The notes beneath the pieces were generated by a model. The model did not search any database and was not told where the DNA came from. It worked only from the letters and a program-made list of their open reading frames with translations. From Oscillospiraceae bacterium (GTDB taxonomy: Bacteria > Bacillota > Clostridia > Oscillospirales > Oscillospiraceae): a stretch of DNA of 64,000 nucleotides. The DNA lies in contig CADCKQ010000001.1 in the NCBI GenBank assembly GCA_902802045.1, positions 124,001 through 188,000 of the forward strand, written 5' to 3'. The translations under genes and the position numbers were made by a program. Shown here piece after piece: positions 59,856 to 64,000 of the stretch (positions are counted from its first letter, which is position 1; each line of letters begins with the position of its first letter).

Positions 59856-61046
59856 GTGAAGAGAAGAAAAAGAAAAAGCAAAACTCCCGTTATTGTCGAA
59901 AGCATTCTGTTTGTGCTGATGCTTGCGGCAACGGTCTTCATAGTCAAGGAAAGAGGCTACACTCCGGATACTCCCGCCGTGACACCCTCTCCGGTAATCA
60001 CGGCTTCTCCGATTCCCGATGTGACTCCAACGCCTGAGATCACCCCTTCTCCGACTCCGGAGCCCGAACCCGAATATTTTACGTTCTCGTTTATCGGAGA
60101 CTGCACGATCTGCTCCCATCAGAAGACGACGGACTATGAGGACAAAATGAACGGCGATTACAGCTATCCGTTCAAAAACACCGTCTCATATTTTGAATCC
60201 GATGATCTCACTGTGGCAAATCTCGAATGCACCATATCCGAGAAGGTGAGATGGTCAGCAGATACCTTTTATTTCCAGACAAAGCCGGAGGCACTGAACA
60301 TCTTCCTGGAAGGCGGAGTGGATTTTGTGACGACCGCAAACAACCACATGGACGATTTCGGCCAGGACGGAGCTGATGACACATACGCCTCGCTCGAACA
60401 GTTCGGTATCCCTTACGGCAAGGAAAATGAAGCTCAGATCATAACGGTCGGAGACGATCTCAAGGTCGGCATCTACTGTGCAGGAACGGACCTGGCGCCT
60501 TCACAGAGTAAAGCCATCGAAGGAATAGAAAGCCTTAAAAAGCAGGGAGCAGATTATATAATCTGTGCATTCCACTGGGGTCAGGAGCTCCAGTATACGC
60601 CTTCCCAGAGCCAGATCGATCTTGCCCACGCTTCAATCGATGTAGGAGCTGATGTCGTATACGGAAGCCATCCTCATGTCCTCCAGCCTATTGAAGAATA
60701 TGGTGACGGGCTGATCCTGTACAGTATGAGCAACTGGACCTTTGGCGGCAGCACATCACCGAGCGATGCCGACACCGCGATAGTGCAGGTGAAGGTAAAG
60801 AGAGATATCGACGGAAGCATTTCTACAGACGGATTTGATGTCATACCCTGCGGAGTCAGCAGCGATATGGACGGGATCATTCAGCACGATACCAGTAAAG
60901 GTTATTATTACAACGACTACTGTCCCACGCCATATGAAGAAGATTTCAAGCACTTTGACCTCGTAATGCAGAAGCTTTCGGGCGAATTTGAAGGAAGCCT
61001 CCAGGTCGATTACACCGGCTGGTATGCATCTTACGCAGACGGCTGA
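59856..61046 (+). CDS. CapA-family (PGA_cap) metallophosphatase-like protein
   Basis: This 396-residue protein has one N-terminal membrane helix (about 10-30), a Pro/Thr-rich linker (about 37-70) and a CapA domain. That domain has FSFIGDCTI, VANLECTIS, TTANNHMDDFGQDG, FHWGQEL and GSHPHVLQPIEEY, the metal-binding blocks of the calcineurin-like fold. Relatives take part in poly-gamma-glutamate capsule anchoring or release, but most are uncharacterised. No cap/pgs genes are adjacent. It starts at GTG 59856, with TGAGGTT upstream. Confidence 0.9.
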   Translation: MKRRKRKSKTPVIVESILFVLMLAATVFIVKERGYTPDTPAVTPSPVITASPIPDVTPTPEITPSPTPEPEPEYFTFSFIGDCTICSHQKTTDYEDKMNGDYSYPFKNTVSYFESDDLTVANLECTISEKVRWSADTFYFQTKPEALNIFLEGGVDFVTTANNHMDDFGQDGADDTYASLEQFGIPYGKENEAQIITVGDDLKVGIYCAGTDLAPSQSKAIEGIESLKKQGADYIICAFHWGQELQYTPSQSQIDLAHASIDVGADVVYGSHPHVLQPIEEYGDGLILYSMSNWTFGGSTSPSDADTAIVQVKVKRDIDGSISTDGFDVIPCGVSSDMDGIIQHDTSKGYYYNDYCPTPYEEDFKHFDLVMQKLSGEFEGSLQVDYTGWYASYADG

Positions 61047-61062
61047 GATTTTTAGGTTAATA

Positions 61063-61096
61063 AAAACAAGCGTCCTTATCGGACGCTTGTTTTTAA
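61063..61096 (+). terminator. bidirectional terminator between the CapA-family and ABC genes
   Basis: AAACAAGCGTCC-ttatc-GGACGCTTGTTTTTAA has T-tracts on both sides and ends both convergent transcripts. Confidence 0.88.
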
Positions 61097-61110
61097 TTAT
61101 GTCTGAATTA

Positions 61111-63048
61111 TTATTCTAGTTCAAAAGCACCTGTATAGAGCTGGTAATAAGCGCCCTTCTGGGCGACCAGATCCTCATGGTTGCCGCGTTCGATGATCCT
61201 GCCGTGGTCAAGCACCATGATGGCATCGCTGTCTCTGACCGTTGAGAGCCTGTGAGCTATAACAAAAACGGTCCTGCCCTTCATAAGACTGTCCATACCC
61301 TTCTGGACCAGAGCCTCGGTGCGGGTGTCTATGGAAGATGTCGCCTCGTCGAGGATCATGACAGGCGGGTCTGCGACTGCCGCCCTTGCAATGGAAATAA
61401 GCTGTCTCTGGCCCTGGGAGAGATTTGAGCCGTTTGAGCTGAGCATCGTATCGTAGCCTTCCGGAAGGCGGGTTATGAAATCATGTGCATTGGCAAGCTT
61501 TGCTGCTTCGATGCACTCCTCATCGGTCGCGTCAAGCTTTCCGTAGCGTATGTTGTCCATAACGGTACCTGTAAACAGGTTCACGTCCTGAAGGACTATG
61601 CCGAGAGATCGTCTCAGATCGGGTTTCTTTATCTTGTTTATGTTTATTCCGTCATATCTTATCTTTCCGTCTTCGATGTCGTAAAAGCGGTTGATAAGGT
61701 TTGTTATCGTTGTCTTTCCGGCTCCGGTCGCTCCAACAAAAGCGATCTTCTGCCCCGGCTCCGCCCAAAGGGTTATATCGTGAAGCACGGGCTTGCCTTC
61801 TTCATATGCAAAATCCACATTGAAGAGCCTTACATCTCCCTTGAGCTCGGTATATGTCAGAGTTCCGTCACCGTGCGGATGCTTCCAAGCCCAGAGGCCC
61901 GTGTGCTCGCTGCACTCGGACAGCTCCCCGTTTTCATCTCTCTTTGCATTGACCAGCGTAACATTGCCGTCATCTTTTTCAGGCTCTTCATCCATAAGCT
62001 CAAATATTCTGCCGGCGCCTGCAAGAGCCATCACAACAGACGAAAACTGCTGGGCGATGTTGTTGACGTTGCCCGTAAACTGTTTGCAGATATTGAGGAA
62101 AGAAACGATTACAGATACGGATATGACCGCGCCGAAGGTTCCGTTGAGCAATCCGCCCAATGACCAGTTGTGAAGCCCTTCAGTTATCATAAGTCCGCCC
62201 GTTATGGCAACAAGTACATAGAGCAGATTTCCCACGTTCATGACCATTGGCCCCATAATATTTCCGAAACGGCCGGCATTCTGCGTGTCCAAGAAGAGCT
62301 TTTCATTATACACGTCAAACTCCTCCATGCTCTTTTCTTCATGGTTAAAGACCTTGACCACTTTCTGCCCGTTCATCAGTTCCTCGACATATGCTTCGAG
62401 TTTGCCGAGCGACTGCTGCCTCTTGACAAAGTATCTCGCGCTCCTGCCGCCGATCGTTTTCGTAATGACGACCATCAGTATGATTCCCAGAAAGACTATT
62501 AACATCATGTTGATGCTGTAATAGAGCATGACAAATACCAATGCCAGAAGTATCACGGAGGATTGGACCATCTGCGGAACAGTTTCCGATATAAGCTGCC
62601 TTAGAGTGTCGATATCGTTCGTATAATGACTCATTATATCGCCATGTCCGTTGGCATCGAAATACTTTATCGGCAGATCCTGCATCTTGTCGAACATGCG
62701 GTTTCTCATTTTGTCAAGGAACCCCTGTGTGACAGTCGCCATGGTAAGACCTTTGACAAGCGCAGCCGTGAGACCGAAGAGCAGGACCGTTCCCATTATT
62801 GCGACCAGTCTTATTACCTGAGGTCTTACCACTAGCCACGCGCCGTTTCCAAGGCTGAGTCCTGTTTCAATTATATCCGTGATGTTTTTAAGCAGCACCG
62901 CAGGCATAACGTTCGAAACGCCGTTAACTATCAGGCAAATACAGACTATAAGAAACTGCCACTTATAATCCGCAAAAAGAAGCTTTATAAGCCTTCTGAA
63001 GGTCCCCTTTTTGGCTCCGGGCATCTTTTTTTCAGGCATCTTCTTCAC
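61111..63048 (-). CDS. ABC exporter subunit, membrane domain fused to ATPase
   Basis: This 645-residue protein has six transmembrane helices (about 30-350) and a nucleotide-binding domain. The domain has Walker A GATGAGKTT, signature NLSQGQRQL, Walker B VMILDEATSSID with the catalytic Glu, and an H-loop His in IAHRLSTV. About 40 polar residues between the domains (including CSEHTGLWAWKHPHGDG) are an insert not usual in such exporters. It overlaps the partial upstream subunit gene by 17 bp, which suggests a heterodimeric exporter. The cargo is unknown (drugs, peptides or lipids). Confidence 0.92.
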   Translation of the reverse strand: MKKMPEKKMPGAKKGTFRRLIKLLFADYKWQFLIVCICLIVNGVSNVMPAVLLKNITDIIETGLSLGNGAWLVVRPQVIRLVAIMGTVLLFGLTAALVKGLTMATVTQGFLDKMRNRMFDKMQDLPIKYFDANGHGDIMSHYTNDIDTLRQLISETVPQMVQSSVILLALVFVMLYYSINMMLIVFLGIILMVVITKTIGGRSARYFVKRQQSLGKLEAYVEELMNGQKVVKVFNHEEKSMEEFDVYNEKLFLDTQNAGRFGNIMGPMVMNVGNLLYVLVAITGGLMITEGLHNWSLGGLLNGTFGAVISVSVIVSFLNICKQFTGNVNNIAQQFSSVVMALAGAGRIFELMDEEPEKDDGNVTLVNAKRDENGELSECSEHTGLWAWKHPHGDGTLTYTELKGDVRLFNVDFAYEEGKPVLHDITLWAEPGQKIAFVGATGAGKTTITNLINRFYDIEDGKIRYDGININKIKKPDLRRSLGIVLQDVNLFTGTVMDNIRYGKLDATDEECIEAAKLANAHDFITRLPEGYDTMLSSNGSNLSQGQRQLISIARAAVADPPVMILDEATSSIDTRTEALVQKGMDSLMKGRTVFVIAHRLSTVRDSDAIMVLDHGRIIERGNHEDLVAQKGAYYQLYTGAFELE

Positions 63049-64000
63049 CTCCCTTGGTCTGAGACTCGTATACCTCCCGGTATATCGGGCTCCTTTCCAG
63101 GAGTTCTTCGTGAGTACCCGTATCGGAGATTGTGCCGTTATCCATTACGATTATCATATCCGCATCCTCAACAGATGCTACTCTCTGGGCTATTATTATC
63201 TTTGTGGTATCAGGTATCTCTTCCGCGAAGGCCTTTCGTATAAGCGCATCGGTCTTTGTGTCGACAGCAGATGTCGAGTCGTCAAGGATCAGTATTTTGG
63301 GCTTTGCAATAAGCGCCCTGGCTATACACAGCCTCTGCTTCTGACCGCCCGAGACATTTGCGCCTCCCTGTTCTATATATTTATCGTACTTATCGGGGAA
63401 ACTCTGAATATACTCGTCTGCCTGCGCGAGGCGGCATGCCTCATATATCTCTTCATCGGTCGCGTCTTCCTTGCCCCAGCGCACATTATCTTTGATAGTT
63501 CCGGAGAACAAAACATTTTTCTGCAGAACAACAGAGACCTCATGTCTTAATGTCTTCAGATCATAATCTCTGACATCAATTCCGCCGACCCTGACTGTCC
63601 CGTCAGTTACATCATAAAGCCGCGGTATAAGCTGGATCAGTGTGGTTTTTGAACTTCCTGTCCCTCCGATTATACCTACAGTCTGCCCCGACGCAATATG
63701 CAGATTAATATCAGAGAGCGCAAATTTCTGGGCTCCCTCCGAGTATTTGAAATCGACATTCTCGAAGTCTATGCTCCCGTCTTTGACTTCCGTCACGGGA
63801 TTCTCGGGATTCTTTATCGTGGATTCGGTGTCAATGACTTCGGTTATCCTTCTCGCCGATTCGATCGAGAAAGTAAACATCACAAAGATCATCGAGAGCA
63901 TCATAAGGCTGATCAGTATCTGCATGCTGTAGGTCATAAGGCTCGAGAGATTCCCGATCATCATTGAACTGCCTCCGGAGGATACTATGAGCCTTGCTGC
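63032..64000 (-). CDS. ABC exporter subunit, partial (5' end beyond window)
   Basis: The reading frame is open through the right edge, so only the last 323 residues are present: the end of the membrane domain and the full ATPase domain. Walker A is GGTGSSKTT, the signature is NVSGGQKQR, and Walker B reads ILILDDSTSAVD. An Asp replaces the catalytic Glu of the ATP site, the usual sign of the degenerate site in heterodimeric exporters such as BmrC/BmrD. It overlaps the downstream partner gene by 17 bp. Methionine codons near 63964 are internal, not the start. Confidence 0.92.
   Translation of the reverse strand, partial: AARLIVSSGGSSMMIGNLSSLMTYSMQILISLMMLSMIFVMFTFSIESARRITEVIDTESTIKNPENPVTEVKDGSIDFENVDFKYSEGAQKFALSDINLHIASGQTVGIIGGTGSSKTTLIQLIPRLYDVTDGTVRVGGIDVRDYDLKTLRHEVSVVLQKNVLFSGTIKDNVRWGKEDATDEEIYEACRLAQADEYIQSFPDKYDKYIEQGGANVSGGQKQRLCIARALIAKPKILILDDSTSAVDTKTDALIRKAFAEEIPDTTKIIIAQRVASVEDADMIIVMDNGTISDTGTHEELLERSPIYREVYESQTKGGEEDA

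Overview
The window looks like chromosome from a Clostridia-class member of the Bacillota (Firmicutes), probably an anaerobic gut lineage. The evidence is strong GGAGG-type ribosome binding sites, a dimeric class II glycyl-tRNA synthetase, a type III pantothenate kinase beside an ECF S-component, a long-form Hpf, a UPF0371 (DUF1846) protein, a cysteine desulfidase of the UPF0597 family, a K+-dependent membrane pyrophosphatase and several GPH sugar transporters. Genus and family cannot be fixed from the sequence alone. I see no prophage, no intact insertion sequence and no CRISPR array.

Layout. 1-860: the 5' end of rpsF (minus strand, with a clear promoter) and a MarR-type regulator with a palindrome in its promoter. 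860-2670: a gene-poor island of at least three repeat families around one 63-residue zinc-ribbon gene. 2674-10472: a tightly overlapping minus-strand operon, VanY-like carboxypeptidase > GT-C-like membrane protein > MMPL/RND transporter > secreted GLUG-repeat protein, which looks like an envelope module. 10611-11683: a bPH2 membrane protein and a DUF4230 protein. 11699-15156: AEC transporter > purine nucleoside phosphorylase > MtnA-like isomerase > endonuclease III. 15241-18494: three surface or membrane-associated proteins (C-type lectin domain, Ig-like plus zinc ribbon, SPFH plus double zinc ribbon). 18567-18727: two tRNAs. 18883-24251: GH3 beta-glucosidase with two GPH symporters. 24384-25943: pyridoxal/pyridoxamine kinase and TcdA. 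26106-30067: DegV protein and a TldD/TldE pair. 30145-35487: cysteine desulfidase, GH31 glucosidase, MFS transporter. 35527-36044: a non-coding stretch with an inverted pair of triple 9-bp repeats. 36045-42813: acyltransferase fusion, DUF1846, hydrolases, ADP-ribosylglycohydrolase, DEDDh exonuclease, HAD phosphatase. 42928-46532: tRNA-Ala, then response regulator > histidine kinase > HtrA. 46684-49941: Hpf, a TPR-LRR membrane protein, an SDR. 50126-54006: glyQS, nadE, an MBL-fold hydrolase. 54061-55689: tRNA-Glu and tRNA-Met, coaX, ECF S-component. 55771-61046: a lipoprotein, a shrunken enolase paralogue, hppA, a CapA-family protein. 61111-64000: two halves of a probable heterodimeric ABC exporter, the second cut by the window edge.

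Working together. The window mixes housekeeping (translation, NAD and CoA synthesis, tRNA modification, DNA repair) with plant- or host-glycan use (GH3, GH31, GPH and MFS transport) and a large investment in surface proteins. The observations I rate highest are a mini-enolase that has lost most of its catalytic barrel, an NAD synthetase whose glutaminase domain lacks the catalytic Cys and Lys, the inverted 9-bp repeat arrays near 35.7 kb, the four-gene envelope operon, and a pair of long hairpins in the repeat island that keep their pairing while their sequence changes.
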